Counted from the first letter of the stretch, positions 1-11,898 are shown. The stretch is DNA of 21,924 nt from Psilocybe azurescens (GCA_023853785.1 JAJIRX010000638.1:1-21924); one strand, 5' to 3'. Notes: generated from the letters alone by a model not told the origin. Numbers and translations: made by a program.

Positions 1-260
1 CAAGTTCAAAACGGTCATTTGAACCTCAAAGCTACACCACTCTTGTGCCTTTATATTATCTGTCCATAATGTCGAAGTTCTGACAACCAGGGGCCTGGAC
101 AAGCCGCACGCGCATTCTTCGTAAACCGAGCTCAAGAAAAAGCCTCCAAAGAGCCGAATTAAAACAATCTCGAGGCTACTTACCTACCACGAAAGCCCTA
201 TCATTCATAACAAAAGCCGTGCATATACGATAATTCAACACGGATACGCCTTTGACAGCA

Positions 261-3200
261 ATGCCAATAACACCAGCGCAGAAAGCCGCTATGGAGGAAG
301 TGATCAGCGCCATTTTAGCTGTTCAAGCACCTCGAGGAAGGCGCCAGTTAGCTGGAATGTTCACGGAGCTGGTTGACCGGACCTCTTGGCCACAGTACTA
401 CGAAGTACGTTCATTTCCACCCATGAAATATTGTATAAGACTCTAATGAACTGGAATAGGTGATACCTGAACCTCGGTGCTTGAAGAACATCCAGACAGG
501 CATCGCGAAAGGGAGATATAAGGAAGCGACAGATGTATACACCGATCTATCTCTCGTGTTTTGGAACGCGTTGTTCTATAATGAGTTAGACAGTCAGATT
601 GCGCTAGATGCAAAGACTCTCAAAGTACGTGTTTGTCGACGCGTCTCGTCTCGTCTTGTAGTCGGCCGTACTGAGGCTATGGTTTTAGGATCTCTTAGAA
701 TCGGAATGGAAGAAACGCACCGTGCTTCCCATTACTCGCTCTTCTCCCCCACCTTCCTCCGCACAAAAAGTACACGCAGTAACAAAAGAGGTTGCTAAAG
801 AAAAGAAAGATACAGCACCGACTCCAGCAGCTGCAGCGACACCGGCCCCTTCTACACCGGCCCTTCCTACACCTGCACCATTATCTATTCCTGCTGCTGC
901 TTCTACGGCACGCACAGTAACACCAGCAGCTCAGAATCAGAATCAGAATCAGAACCACGCAACTGCAACACCCACAGCAAGCACCAGCACTTCCGGTTAC
1001 GCGTATACAAGGCCCGTCCCTATTCGCCCGAAATCTGCGCAACGCCAGACGCCCGATATCGACGTGGACGTGGTGTCGCCAGATTCTGATGAGGCGGAAT
1101 CTGATGGTGCTACTGCTGCATTCCAAGCCGATCGAGACCCGCAGAGTGAAGAGATCGTGAAGCAGTTGGAGAAGGGCTTGCCGAGATGGCCCGGGTTTGG
1201 AGAGGATGGGTGGATGGCGGAGTCCAAACCTGTATGTTGTCCTTTCTTCATCGATTTTTATATATTTTCCTCATTGTAAATAAAGGAACGCTTCTCAGAT
1301 ATAGTTCATGCTCTCAAGACATTCAAAGATATCATGTACGTCTTTTCTGCCCGTATGAGTTACAAAAAGTCATTTTCGACTGTAGTGGCAATCGCCTTGC
1401 TATTTGCCTTGAATCGGTACCAGAGGAGTCGTCACCGACGCTGCATCTCTCATCTACTTCCCCAATTTCTCTGAAGCAAATTGAAGTAGGTCTACAAAGA
1501 TTGCCCTTCTGTATACATGACCTGACCTTCCTTAAAACTTATAGACGCGAACAAGACACAAGCTATACAAAAGCGCAAAAGAGTTCGATCATGATATGGC
1601 ACGGCTCTTCGAGAAGGCGCGTCGATGGCATGATCCTGGCACAGAAGCATATGGCCGAACACTCCTTCTCCAGGTAAATATCGTACCATTTCCTCTATGT
1701 CCACAGCCGTTTTCTTATCTTGCGCGTGGATAGCGCCTTTATCAAGCACTCACGTCCCCAATCCCTCCCTGCTGCACCGTATATCTCGACCACTAACTTT
1801 GCGGCGCTGCGAGCTGGTCCAGGAAACGTCAAACCTGTCCACGGTGCTGACAGCGAAGGCGTTCCGAACGTAACGACCCATCGTGTTCTTTCGCGAGACC
1901 GGACTTTCGTCGACGAAGTGAACTACAAGGGGTGGAAGATCAAGTTGGCCGATTGGGTGCATTTGAGTAACCCTGATGACCCCGGTCGGCCAATAATTGG
2001 GCAGGTGTTCAGGTGCTGGGTGTCGGAGGAGTTGTAAGCCTTCTTTGAAAGTGAATGCGATTGATTGACGCTCATATATCACCCTGTTTTTCTAGCGGTA
2101 AATCCGGGCGTCCTGGCATCACCGTGTCATGGTATTACAGACCCGAGCAGGTCGGTGACAATTCCTAAAATAGCGCCCATTCGATTGACTGAAACCCCTT
2201 TATGCAGACATTCCACCCATCCAACAGACAATTTTGGGAGGGCGAGGTATTCAAAACAAGTACGTAATGTTTACCTCCATTTCTGTAGTGACCGTGTTTA
2301 ATGAACGGAACCCCTGAAATCTTCAGGCCACTTCGCAGACCACCCTGTCGAGGACATTATTGAGAAAATCGCTTGTCAATTTACGGCACGGCATATAAGG
2401 GGCGGCCTCGGCCCCTTTCTGGTATGTCGGCTTCCCGCTGTACGTCTGCGATTCGCGGTACAACGACCGCGACCGGGTTTTCGTGAGGATCAAGAACTGG
2501 AATTCATGCGTTCCTGAAGAGGTCAGACAGAGTACCGAATTTATGCCGATCTACCCATTTGAGAGGACGGTGTATCCGGTGCGGCACCCGAGTCCGTTTG
2601 TGGCCAAAGGTGCTGGTGGAAAGATCAAAGGACCTGGAGGGATCCTTGAGCCTTCACCTGATCTCGTGGATGGTGTGGATGAGGGGCGAATAGTAAAAAA
2701 GATCGCGAAGCGATAGCGCGAGCACTGCAAGAGTGTTAACACTAACACTGCGTATGCAACTCCGTACCAAAACGTACAAGCTCCGTATGTCCAACAACAA
2801 CAACAACAACAAATCGGCCAGCGTGTGGGTCCCGACAGGTCGGTGGTTATGGCAGCGGGCGGATTGGCTTCGATAGGTGGTCCTAGCCAGGTGGAGAAGC
2901 TTCCACCAGACACAGGTATGTGGCTTTGTTCGCACGCAGAAGGAAGTTGTGCACTTCTGGTTCTGGGATGGTTTTTTGAGCTGATTATCATGCTTCCTTT
3001 CCATACATTCATCTTTTCTTTGCATCTGCCCTGTCATCTTATCGACACCGCGCCTGGACTGGAATGGACTGCCTTATTTTCTCGCCTTCAACAAACAAAC
3101 AAACAAACATAGCTAAACTGGTCGACCGCGATCCAGAAACGAACGAAGTTCTGTGGTTCGCAGCTCCGCCTCTGAACATGGCACGTGCGAATGGGCCTCG

Positions 3201-3396
3201 GCATAGTTTAGCGTATCTGCAATTCCTGGCGGCGAAACGGAAGAAGGACCACACGGAGCATGAAACCGACGCCGACGATAAAATGGATCACGACGAAGGC
3301 CAAGCTGCGAAGCGCGCGCGTACATATGTCGCTCCCACCGTGACGGAGACGATGCAAGCTCTTTGGAGAGAAATGTTCATCGATGGAGCCCGGTAG
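261..3396 (+). CDS. RSC1/RSC2-like (polybromo-type) chromatin remodelling subunit: two bromodomains plus BAH domain, about 11 exons
   Basis: Nuclear subunit of an RSC/SWI-SNF ATP-dependent remodeller; bromodomains bind acetylated histone tails and the BAH domain mediates nucleosome or protein contacts (family knowledge). Exons read from GT-AG borders and frame: 261-404, 460-624, 689-1231, about 1299-1335, 1386-1485, 1545-1673, 1734-2033, 2096-2150, 2208-2259, 2327-2915, 3113-3396. Exons 1-3 encode bromodomain 1, then a Pro/Ala/Thr- and Gln/Asn-rich linker; a second bromodomain ends near 1673 (motif FDHDMARLFEKARRW). The BAH domain covers about 1900-2600 (WYYRPEQTFH, GEVFKTSHFADHP, GFPLYVCDSRYN). 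A poly-Q run and a charged tail (DRDPETNEVLWFAAPP) follow. Start chosen at the first ATG of the bromodomain frame. Oddities: the phase does not close at 1299; single-base slips near 1775-1785 and 2415-2421; in-frame TAG at 2714-2716, which may sit in an unrecognised short intron or mark an indel. Family call is strong, intactness uncertain. Confidence 0.85.
932..955 (+). repeat. Short hexanucleotide repeat encoding (Gln-Asn)n in the RSC-like linker
   Basis: Three exact CAGAAT units followed by CAGAAC, in frame in exon 3, give a Gln-Asn tract inside a Pro/Ala/Thr-rich linker between the two bromodomains. Such tracts are usually disordered. Confidence 0.8.
2792..2812 (+). repeat. (CAA)7 trinucleotide run coding poly-Gln
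   Basis: Seven consecutive CAA codons in exon 10 of the RSC-like gene, downstream of the BAH domain. Likely length-variable between strains. Confidence 0.85.
3089..3109. repeat. (CAAA)n microsatellite in the last intron of the RSC-like gene
   Basis: About five tandem CAAA units just before the acceptor AG at 3111-3112. The intron (2916-3112, 197 nt) is about three times longer than the other introns of this gene. Confidence 0.8.
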
Positions 3397-4494
3397 ATTG
3401 ATTCTCTGTTCCTCATGCAAATCTCTTTTTCTTGGCGACTCAGATTCGCGCGCGCTCGTCGTCTTTGTGCAGGTGGGTTAAGTATATATATGTATTACGT
3501 TTTAATCTCAGTACATTAGATTGTTCTTATGTTCCGGTTATCCCATGGTTTGATCAGTAGTGTATAAAATACTTCATCAGCTTCCTGATTGTGGAGAGAA
3601 AAGATATTCAATCATTCAACAAGTGGATCAGTCAAAAAATTTCGCCATCCGCCCTTCCCCGGAACCGGTAATCAACTGGGGTAACGATCTATCACTGGTC
3701 AGTTAAATCTCCTTCATCGCCGCTCCTCCCTCCGGATAATGGTCAGATTTCGACCTAATGAAACGCCTTCAGCGAAACGCGTTTGTTTCAGGTCATTGTA
3801 AGTGGGGTCTTTCTGGTGTATGCGTACGGTACAGACCCTAGTTACCGTGTTTACAGATTTTTGTTTACACATTGAAGACGTTTCAATTGATTGGACGGTG
3901 TGGCCTCAAACTTGTTATGGCCTCATAGGAACTACATGAACGCCCTTCTTCAGCCCCCATTGCCGAGATGTGGCAATTGGGTGTAATTGGACCTGTTGAA
4001 ATTGCTTGTCGCAAGCCATCAGTATCGGTTAAGGTCGGGAGCGCAAAGGTGCGCCGCGCGCGACGCGACCTAGGCTCAACAAACTGAGGAATTTTCTTTC
4101 AGTCCTGTTGAGGATCCATCGACATCATTCTTAGGTCATTCGCAATGTTGACGCTCCGATGTAGTGTTATGTTTTTAAGCCGTCTTCTTTGCAAAATGAA
4201 AAGAAGGAGTGTTGCCCTGCGGGGACTGTCTTTTGGATCATGGGTAAAAACTCTGCCACATGTATGCACTGAATCCAGACGAACTTTCGGAGGTGCCGGT
4301 ACTGCCTTAGCTTGGCCTTGCCGTTTATCTGCATATAGAACCACGGCGCAGACAGGGCGCCTACTTTAGTACTAGATCTCGATTCACGACAAATCTCTCA
4401 CACTGAACTCACATGTATATACATAGCCTTCTGCCCTGGTTTATCAGCCCATCCCTTCCTGTTCGGAACCCTCACTGCGAAATCGGTGTCCGCG
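3397..4494. other. Intergenic region between the RSC-like gene and the membrane-protein gene
   Basis: About 1.1 kb without a convincing gene. The open frames here (for example 4145-4369) have no recognisable motif, no intron pattern and unbiased composition. It should hold the 3' UTR of the upstream gene and the promoter of the downstream one. A GC-rich CpG-dense patch lies around 4050-4070. No RNA gene recognised. Confidence 0.6.
4414..4424 (+). promoter_or_regulatory. Possible TATA-type element upstream of the membrane-protein gene
   Basis: The string TGTATATACAT lies about 70-80 nt before the ATG at 4495, a plausible TATA position if the 5' UTR is short. Only sequence resemblance and location support it. 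Confidence 0.25.
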
Positions 4495-6236
4495 ATGTTG
4501 TCAATCCTCCTCACGCTGGCAGCCTCGACTTCTTTCGCTCATGGTGCAGGCGTTCTTCAACAACGAGCGGCTCAGACGTCCGCGGTATGCACTTCGGACT
4601 TCACTTGGATGGACAATGCGCAAAGCACTTCGCCTTGTCAAGTTGTCACTCAGTTGAATGCAATCTGTAACAATGGCAGTACGTTCAGGCTTAGTCCATG
4701 TAACTCATAGCATGATACTGAACACCCTTAGATTATGAAATCCCTGCCATTAATGCTACGACTCATTACGACAATCCTGGTGTTAATGTTAATTCCACCC
4801 CGATATCTTTTTGCACATGGTATTAAATATTCAGACATCCTTGGAGCTATCTGGCTGATACACTCCTCAAGTTCTTGGGCTTCGTACAATCTCATCAGTG
4901 CATGTACTGCCTGTCAAAATGCAGATTTCCAGTCCAAGATCGCTATGTATGACCGTCATTTACTGTATCCAATCAGCCATTAATTGTGTGCTTGCTTAGA
5001 TGGTCGGACTATTCTTCCTTGTGTTCAGGAAGGCTATCCACAAGGTACGCGTTCTGGGTACCCGTTCATCTATCAGTTTGGCTGACTCGCTACCGAAAGT
5101 TACTTCCCATCCAATATAACGCTACCAGACGGTCTCACTATACCTTTTTGGGCTGGACAAGATCGTGAGTCTCTTCCAATGTAATAAAGCACGTGTCTCA
5201 TCTTTCAAATCAGCCACAACCTGGCCCAACGGGAGATTTAGTTTGACGAACGCGCAGCAGATAGCCAGAGAAAGTGAGGAGATCTTTTTCTTAACCCAGT
5301 TCTGCCTTTACCAATCTCTTTTACAGATCATGCCGACTTGGGACAAGCCCCTCCTGCTAAGAAAAAGTCAACGAATGTAGGAGCAATTGTAGGGGTGTGA
5401 TCGGAGGTTTGGTTGTCATTGCTGCAGCTATCGCAGCGGCCCTGTACATCCTCCGCCGACAACGACAATCCGCTGCTGGTACTCTTCCACTTTCCGACTC
5501 GTCGGGTCACATGCGATCAGTGTCAGATGTAACGACCTCCACACGAGCATACACCACCCTATCCTCAACGCCATTCAAAAGTCCTGGGAGCCCAACCATC
5601 TTGACACACAACACGAGCGTGCGATCCGTCCCCTTCTTGAGCTCAGTGGCGGCCAGCACTATCCCCTATGGAACTGCCAGCCCTTCACCCTCCCATGTCC
5701 CACAGACAGTAGCTTCACCCCCTCCTGGAAACCGAGTTGAAGACGTTATTGAACCATTCACAACGCCTCCGCAGCAAGCGAATATCAGCCACGATCGGAA
5801 GCAATCGAATGGGAGTGGATTCCCTGTTTACGATTCTCCCTCTGCTCCTCCGGTGGGTGGCATGCGAATGGAGATTACTCGCCCTACAACGCCCAGCCAG
5901 AGCCAGAGGGTCGGGCGATATAATCCTCCTGCCTATTCGGAATCTTCAGTAGGCCACGGCAGTCGGCCCGCTCATCGCGGAAAACAGGCATCGAGCGATA
6001 CACTTCACTCTCTCGCTTCGGGCAGGAATCAGGGAGCGCGGCCAACTATTGAACATAGTCCTAGCTCCAGTGGCTCGGGTATGGCTAACATCGTGGGTCA
6101 AATGTCTGCATCCAACAATGAATCGAGCGGTAGTGGTAGCAATACCCCAGGACACGGCCGCCAAGTAAGCACATCCAGGGACGAGAAACGGAGACCACCG
6201 GAAGATGAAAGTATCAGCGGCCGGGACATCGCCTAA
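4495..6236 (+). CDS. Secreted-type Cys-rich ectodomain plus single TM protein (uncharacterised agaric membrane protein family)
   Basis: Function unknown. The start at 4495 gives a signal peptide (MLSILLTLAASTSFAHGAG). Exons by GT-AG and phase: 4495-4678, 4732-4819, 4872-4946, 5000-5044, 5100-5164, 5214-5273, 5327-6236. The ectodomain has paired cysteines and the pattern CTCSWASYNLISACTACQ, then W-x-x-Y-x4-C, with N-glycosylation sequons; I recall similar ectodomains from many Agaricomycetes. The last exon starts with a Lys-rich stretch, a Gly/Val/Ile/Ala-rich TM helix (IGGLVVIAAAIAAALYIL) and a basic stop-transfer segment. A roughly 250-residue Ser/Pro/Thr-rich tail, probably disordered and cytoplasmic, follows. 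Topology suggests a type I cell-surface protein, perhaps a sensor (inference). One base appears missing in the G run at 5392-5395, so the frame before the TM helix does not join the tail frame as written. Confidence 0.75.
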
Positions 6237-7820
6237 AGATATTTTTAAATTTCTTTTATCCTTATGCAGGTACCCTAGAGCTATGGGTTCCTCGTTTCTT
6301 CTATGGACATCGGTCATCTGTCTATCCCTTGTAAACAATCTGTACCACTGGAAATTTTTCTGTAAGAGTAAAACACAGGGCACCATACTTACGATAGAAC
6401 GGTTTATACTCCCCGGTATACGGATTAATAGGGATGTATCCATACTTTGTATTGCGATATCTCTCCGACCAAGGCACCATATACTCGAGTAATAATAGTA
6501 CAAGTACATGTATTTATCAAATTCTTCGGACTAGAAATACCTCATTCTGACATTGACATGAGAGTTGGCCGACACCGTTTTGATGAAAAGATAACAGCTG
6601 ACCTACCCCACATGCTATCTGCTAACCATGACTTCTAGAATCAGATATCTTGGCCAATGTCGAAATGCGATCTCCAAGAGAAAGTCTACCGAACAAGACA
6701 TGGGCGCCTCTGTAAAAGGGGCGGAGAACAGCCCTGACTACCCCAGTCCATATGCTTTCATGGAAGAGCATAGCACTGGAAGATAGTGTTCAATATAGTA
6801 CTCAAAACGGCGACCTTTGCCCTCCGACAGTAGCTCGTGGGAGAGGAAATGTGATAGAGCAGATTTGAAGCCGTGGGCCTTAAGGATAGATACTTGTATT
6901 TCCAGAAGACTGACTGAGGGTGAGCACACATGTAACACGGAATGTTTAATTTTAACGACACAGAGAAGCCAGTGAGAAAGTGGGCAATGTGCTGATAACT
7001 CGCGTATTCATATTTTACTGAACGGCTATAGCTTGTGTGTATGGGTGGGCATACACGGCTAACATAGAAGACTTCTTCTGCCTAGACAGGCTAGACATAC
7101 ATCTGATATTCTAATTGGAATGGGGTCTAGGGTTTTGAAGAGAAATTATCCTTGAGTCCTATTCTAATCATTTCTCCAGTCGAAATAGCAATCACGACAA
7201 GAGGCATTGTTCAACCTGTATCAAATAAAAGCCAGCTATGACCTATCTCGATCTGTAATGTTCCATGCACGCTGCACAATACTGCATAGCCGGCCAATGT
7301 TGTATAGGGCCTTCGATGATAAGCGATGTAAGTGTCAAGCAGAGTACATACAAATAATGTCGCAGACGTCGGATATTTTCGAGGTCCTGCACAGTCGGGT
7401 AGGATGCCATGTCCTGAGAACCTGCATCGCGCAAGTCGTAAATTGAAAGATGCCGAAACCGAGACCAATTGAATACAGTGCGCAGCAGAGCATTCTTTGA
7501 TATTCTTATCATGCACAGAAGTCTGTAGGCCATTAATAAATATAAATAACACCGCACGACGAAGAAGGTCGACCAAGTCGGATGATTATCGATTATCCTC
7601 CGAGGCTTTAATTATTATAATAGGCCGTGGCCTTATGCGTGTACAAGATGGAAATTGAGAATTATCGTCGCTATGCCAATCATATGCTTCAAACACAGAG
7701 GTTTGGACATAGGCGAAGATCAGCGTTGACGTAGTACAGAATTTGGTAAATGACGTTACCGCCCCCATAACGAGCACACCAGAGAGGACCCACAATTTCA
7801 TAAAGATCTAAATAAAGATA
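6237..7820. other. AT-rich gene-poor region between the membrane-protein gene and the tandem duplication
   Basis: No gene recognised on either strand. The longest open frames (6447-6638 +, 6738-6961 -, 7211-7576 -) have no family motif, and I found no convincing splice-linked continuation. The region ends at 7820/7821, where identity with 15918 onward begins. The A/T-only patch around 7606-7621 is low complexity. Confidence 0.5.
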
Positions 7821-9230
7821 GGGTAAGGATACGAGATGAAGCTTCCACCGTCTCGTCAGATATGAATTCATATTTGGGTGTATAATTAGCAAGCATCCCA
7901 ATGAGACAACTATGAGCCCATCTTGAAAGATGGTGCGCGTTCAATACCAACAAAAAATATTTAGTACTTGGATATTTGGCAGAAGTGAAAGATCACTGAC
8001 ATTGCTGTATTGAACTCACTGAGCATGATAGGTTGACTGCATTTGAAGATGTTCAATCAGTAGGATAATGGACGTGTTAAAGAGAACCTTGAGAAACCTT
8101 GAAAGGACCCTGTTCAGAGCTGCCCTAAATTCACGTCACGTGGAAGATCGGCGCGTCAAAAATAGTGCTCGCATCTCGCTTTCCCCAAAATGGGCCGTAG
8201 CCTTAATGGCAAAAGAGGTCTGGTTCGTCTATATGGAATATCTGCTAATATATTGTGTGGCATTGCCCCTCGGTAAAGTGTGCAAGTAATACTCTACGCT
8301 ATCAACGTGTAACAGAACCTTCCAACTTTCACTAGGAGACGTCCCATGCCCTCTGAGGCGGTATCAGTGGTATCTGTACAGCCATGTTCATTGCACACTT
8401 CTGATTCTGTGGTACATCTTATCCAGGCTTTGTGCAAGTGTCATGACACATCAATCATAGAACCGACCCCAGAACATGCTGTGTAGATCGTCGAGCTGCC
8501 TTTTTCAGGAGTCTTTACATATCAATCAGCACACACCAGATATTAGCGAGTATGCCCAGGCTTCCGTGAGATCATGCTGGAAGCAAAATACAAAGGGTTT
8601 GCGATATGCTTTATTTATAGTTTGCAAAAACGTGTTGTGTGTAAAATGAGGCTGTCTGTGGGTGCCCCCGTGAGAGCACGAAGTATTTTTCGTCTTTCCA
8701 ATTACTGTAGATCATGCACAAGTTTCGTTAATCTTACAATAGTGTTTGGAACCGTCAGCAGAGATGAGGCGGCCATCTTGCTATGTCTTGATTCTTCGTG
8801 GGCGCCTAACTCATTGGGCCGTTATCAACCCAGTTTACCGACAGGCGTCGCCCACAAATGCAGGATTTCTCGTGAGCTGTCAAATTTACTCGTTCCCGAT
8901 AATCAATGTGTGTTAATTCCTGCTTCGACGTTATCGATCACTCTATCTATCTCCACTTTATTAAGACATTGAATGTTTTGGGGCAAAGACGAGGTCTTTG
9001 TGTAGAACCTAGAGCTTTAATGCTTCGTGGCTACCGCGAAAAATTTGATTCTTTCCTTCTCCGCTGATGAGTATATTTTTTTAGGATAAGCATCTCTTTT
9101 TCCATACGGAACGTGCACTTACAGCGTTATGATCCAGTTTATAGCACGGAAAACACGATGCAGATTTTCTAATCTATTTAATATCCTGACCATTGAGTAT
9201 TTATTTACCACCTTCTCGTCGATTCTGAGT
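7821..9230. other. Conserved but apparently non-coding leader of unit 1
   Basis: About 1.4 kb with no supported gene. Frames of 73 codons (8068-8289) and 132 codons (8574-8972) are open in both units, but the unit 1/unit 2 differences in the second are mainly amino-acid changing (roughly nine of thirteen by my count). That is the neutral expectation and argues against coding. It probably includes the promoter of the deaminase-like gene at 9231. Confidence 0.55.
8480..8484. other. Empty counterpart of the palindrome insertion site (TGTGT)
   Basis: The flanks CATGC and AGATCG are identical to those around the 1,023-bp element in unit 2 (16571-16578 and 17602-17610). Between them unit 1 has TGTGT. 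A virgin site would be expected to carry a single TGT if the 3-bp duplication in unit 2 is real. TGTGT equals two TGT copies less one base. Confidence 0.6.
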
Positions 9231-10523
9231 ATGTCTGACATTAAGCTTTCAACCTCTATCAGCGACTTATTCTCTCATATCAATTTGGACGACGAGGATA
9301 TGAAAGCCAACAAACTCCCTCATAACGTCAATCACAAAAGAAGGCCCCAAAACTTGGAACAGCAACTCGGGACGAACAGTCGAGGGGGAAACAAGAAGAG
9401 GACCCTGTTTCTGATCCTGGACGTGAGTTTTATTGCCTCACGGTCGTATTGCTGAATTTCGTCTGACGTTGCCAAAGCTAAATCTACGCCAGAGCATGAT
9501 TTCGAGGCCTTTCTCTATCACATAGAAGCGATTTCGTCAATCCTGGATAAGCCTCTGGTAGATTCAGTGAATTATCCTCCACGTCAGTCCTTCATTGTGT
9601 ATATATTTGCGTTCAAGAGAACTGATTCCAAATATAATCATTAGTCACTATCATGTATTCTGACTCTGATCCTGAGGCGCCGATCGAAGAGCACTATTTG
9701 GATTCTGTCAGAAAATATTGGATAGATAAGGGCTTGATCCCACCCGCTCTTATTAGACGGGTTCCACAGCACGAAGATCCAAAAGGAGCCCAAGAAAAAA
9801 TAATGCAGAACAGCGCAAAGATCCAAAGCGACCTAGGACGAATCATCCCTTTTACGAGAGGATAATGGGAAGCGTAGCCTACAGCCTCCAACATCCGAAG
9901 GCGACCGCCCCCGGGAGTCGACGCGACCCTCACTACGCCTTGGGACGTTTCATTGATGCTCATATTGCTAGCCGCCGGGGAATGCCCCACAAAGTGCCCT
10001 TCAAAGCTTTCTGTATCGTTGACACGGAAGTCGGCCACATTCCAGATCATTATGGTCATAGTGCCTGGACTGCAAAAGCAACACCTCCGCGAGAGAAAGA
10101 CGACATTTACCTTGATACCATGTATCGGAGGGCTCTGGTATATCCTTCACTGAAGGGAGAAGTCCCAGAGCCGCCTGTATCACTTCCGAACTTTCACCAC
10201 TCCATTGAACATTGCGCAGAAAATATTGCATTTCCCTACATACGTCACTTTGCGCGGGACTTCCTGGCCAACGGCACGAATGGGCGCAACATTGTCATTG
10301 GGTCTCTAACGATGGCGCTGGACAAGACGCCTATTCCTTTTGTGTATTTTGCCGCACACGTGCTTGGAATGAATGCGATGCAATGTTGGGCCTGTGCATC
10401 GTGGACCGCGTGGGTGATCCCCCGTGTTTTATCAGTCAAATGCAACGGTGAGTCTCATACGCGTTACTGTATGGAGTGTCCCATTTAAAACAGCGTCCTT
10501 GTTAGCGAGATATGTTGAGCTAG
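9231..10523 (+). pseudogene. Deaminase-like gene, copy A (frame broken by small indels)
   Basis: Four exons by comparison with copy C: 9231-9422, 9478-9582, 9645-10447 and an 18-nt last exon 10506-10523 ending in TAG; introns 55-62 nt with GTGAGT/GTCAGT donors. N-terminus MSDIKLSTSISDLFSH is acidic. The core in exon 3 carries Cys-Ala-Glu (10213-10221, preceded by His) and a Cys-Val-Phe-Cys pair (10341-10352), the order and spacing of the zinc site of the cytidine deaminase superfamily (C/H-x-E then CxxC). A hydrophobic strand before CxxC fits that fold. Compared with copy C there are 1-bp differences near 9313-9325, in the G run about 9391-9395, near 9783, in the A run 9795-9800, before 10341 and near 10420. 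It cannot be read as one frame as written, so it is either a pseudogene or an assembly-damaged gene. Substrate unknown. Confidence 0.6.
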
Positions 10524-10881
10524 ATGGGAACACAATACAACAGATACACTCGTTCAAATAAATAGATATCACATTTCCGATTATTCGATACCATAGACTT
10601 ACAGTCAATGATGTACTATGTTTACATGCCCTTTTTGATTCGTGGCCTGTACATCAAAGTAAACATTTGATGCTTTGACTTTGCTCGAGCCACAAGGACA
10701 TGCAATAAATAAGGGCAAACGGCAGAGTGTAATTGAAAGCAGGTATATTCTAAGCAGTACGAGTACTATGACTAACTTGTCCAATTTGCTCAATCTAAAA
10801 AGGAGAGAAGTTGAGTAGAACCTTAGGTTGCCGATCTTATATGCGCAATGTCTAACTGTCCTTTTAAAACATAAGGTGCTA
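10524..10881. other. Convergent 3' intergenic region of gene pair A
   Basis: AT-rich spacer between the tail-to-tail 3' ends of the deaminase-like gene and the F-box gene. Parts of it recur in all three copies (for example the stretch around gtttacatgcc). No gene seen. Because of a frameshift the copy A F-box frame reads through here to 10605, which I regard as an artefact. Confidence 0.5.
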
Positions 10882-11898
10882 TCAATTGAATAGGGCAAGG
10901 TGCGATATAGTATCACGAAGATCCCACGGAAACGTAGGAAGCATAGTCGGGAGGCCGCCACCAAATTGTACAGGCACCGGTTGCCGAATCTGTAAATCTG
11001 AATCAGGACGTCCGTCGTACAGCGTCTCAGGAACAAGCAGGAAGGGGGCAACATTCCCCATTGACATTCCAGATAGGTGACCCAATCCGCGTGAGGTACG
11101 TTGATGTAGCCATCAGACTCATCGTCCGAGTCGTTATCATAATCGGGGTGTCGTCCATTGGTAATAATAGATGACTTCTCGCCCTCCATGACATCGGTCA
11201 CATAAACACGACCGAAAATATCTGGCTCGTCTTCCGCAAATACGAGCCAATCCGTGGTGTGACTTTCTCTCCAAATCAAAAGTGCAGGAATAAATTTGAC
11301 CTGAGGGGTCTGGTTTTGTACAACACCGCAAAGAGTTGGGGGACTCGTTATTATATCCCAACCAGTTGACACCAAATCTTCGCCGGCAATTGCTTGCTCC
11401 ACTATTCCTGAACTGAATCCCAGGCCATGTGCATGCTATGACAAGTCGGGCGGGCCATTCGAGGATCCACATCCGAAATTCCTCGGGAATCACAGGGTAT
11501 TGGGCAAGCAACGAGTCGATGTACGCCTGCCTGTCGAACGGATGAAGATTGTCCAAGGACCATGTGAGCGAGTTTTCAAAATGGGGAGTGTGTATAATCT
11601 TATGGTATAGAGCAAGCAAACGGCTTCGGATTGGATGCAGCTCAGCCATTGGTAGAAGACGCAGCCATTCTTTGCAGACCCCATGGGAGATAATGTAGGG
11701 CTTGAGTTCCAAAAATGAGAAAGTATAAAGAAGTATTTCGACTGGCAGAGATTGGAGAGTGGTAGGAGTTTTTGTGGTGTCGTGGCTCTGGGGTTGTTCG
11801 AGGAGTTTCTGTTCACCAAAAATCAAACGTTGTGTGAACAACAGGGTCGCCGTACGGAAGGAATTAAATCCATTGTAAATGGAATAGAGTTGGCCCAT
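10882..11898 (-). pseudogene. F-box protein with SUKH-like C-terminal region, copy A (frameshifted)
   Basis: Starts at ATG 11898 (MGQLYSIYNGF). The F-box lies at residues about 50-85 (LPVEILLYTFSFLELKPY ... VCKEW), so the product should recruit a client to an SCF ubiquitin ligase through Skp1 (family knowledge). Further on, IPEEFRMWILEWP, then PALLIW, DWLVFAEDE, GRVYV, an acidic Asp/Ser-rich loop and WVTYLE recall the order of SUKH (SMI1/KNR4) elements; this is a by-eye resemblance only. Relative to copy B, one base is missing near 11335-11342, one in the T run near 11315, and one near 11050-11056 (Trp-Glu-Asn becomes Trp-Gly-Met). The true C-terminus (ending LALFN) is in another frame, stopping at 10882. 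The gene converges on the deaminase-like gene. Probable pseudogene or assembly-damaged gene. Confidence 0.7.

Noticed and set aside
5946..6509. 187-codon minus-strand open frame
   Set aside because: Antisense shadow of the Ser/Pro-rich tail of the membrane-protein gene plus downstream DNA; no motif.
6557..6572. 13-nt string acatgagagttgg shared with the SDR junction at about 15907
   Set aside because: I considered an SDR remnant here, but neither strand continues with SDR motifs on either side, so it is probably coincidence or filler.
6738..6961. Overlapping minus-strand frames with a protein-like composition
   Set aside because: No homologous copy, no start context or intron borders that extend them, and no family recognised.
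8068..8289. 73-codon frame repeated at 16165-16386
   Set aside because: Short, no recognisable motif, only recent duplicates to compare; no evidence of coding.
8574..8972. 132-codon open frame present in both units (also 17694-18092)
   Set aside because: The differences between the units are mostly amino-acid changing, as expected for neutral DNA, and no motif or splice pattern supports a gene. The frame is open in both mainly because the copies are recent.
10605..11402. 265-codon minus-strand open frame running past the F-box gene end
   Set aside because: It is the F-box copy A frame continued after a frameshift near 11050; the homologous C-terminus is in another frame ending at 10882. The extension is not conserved in copies B and C.
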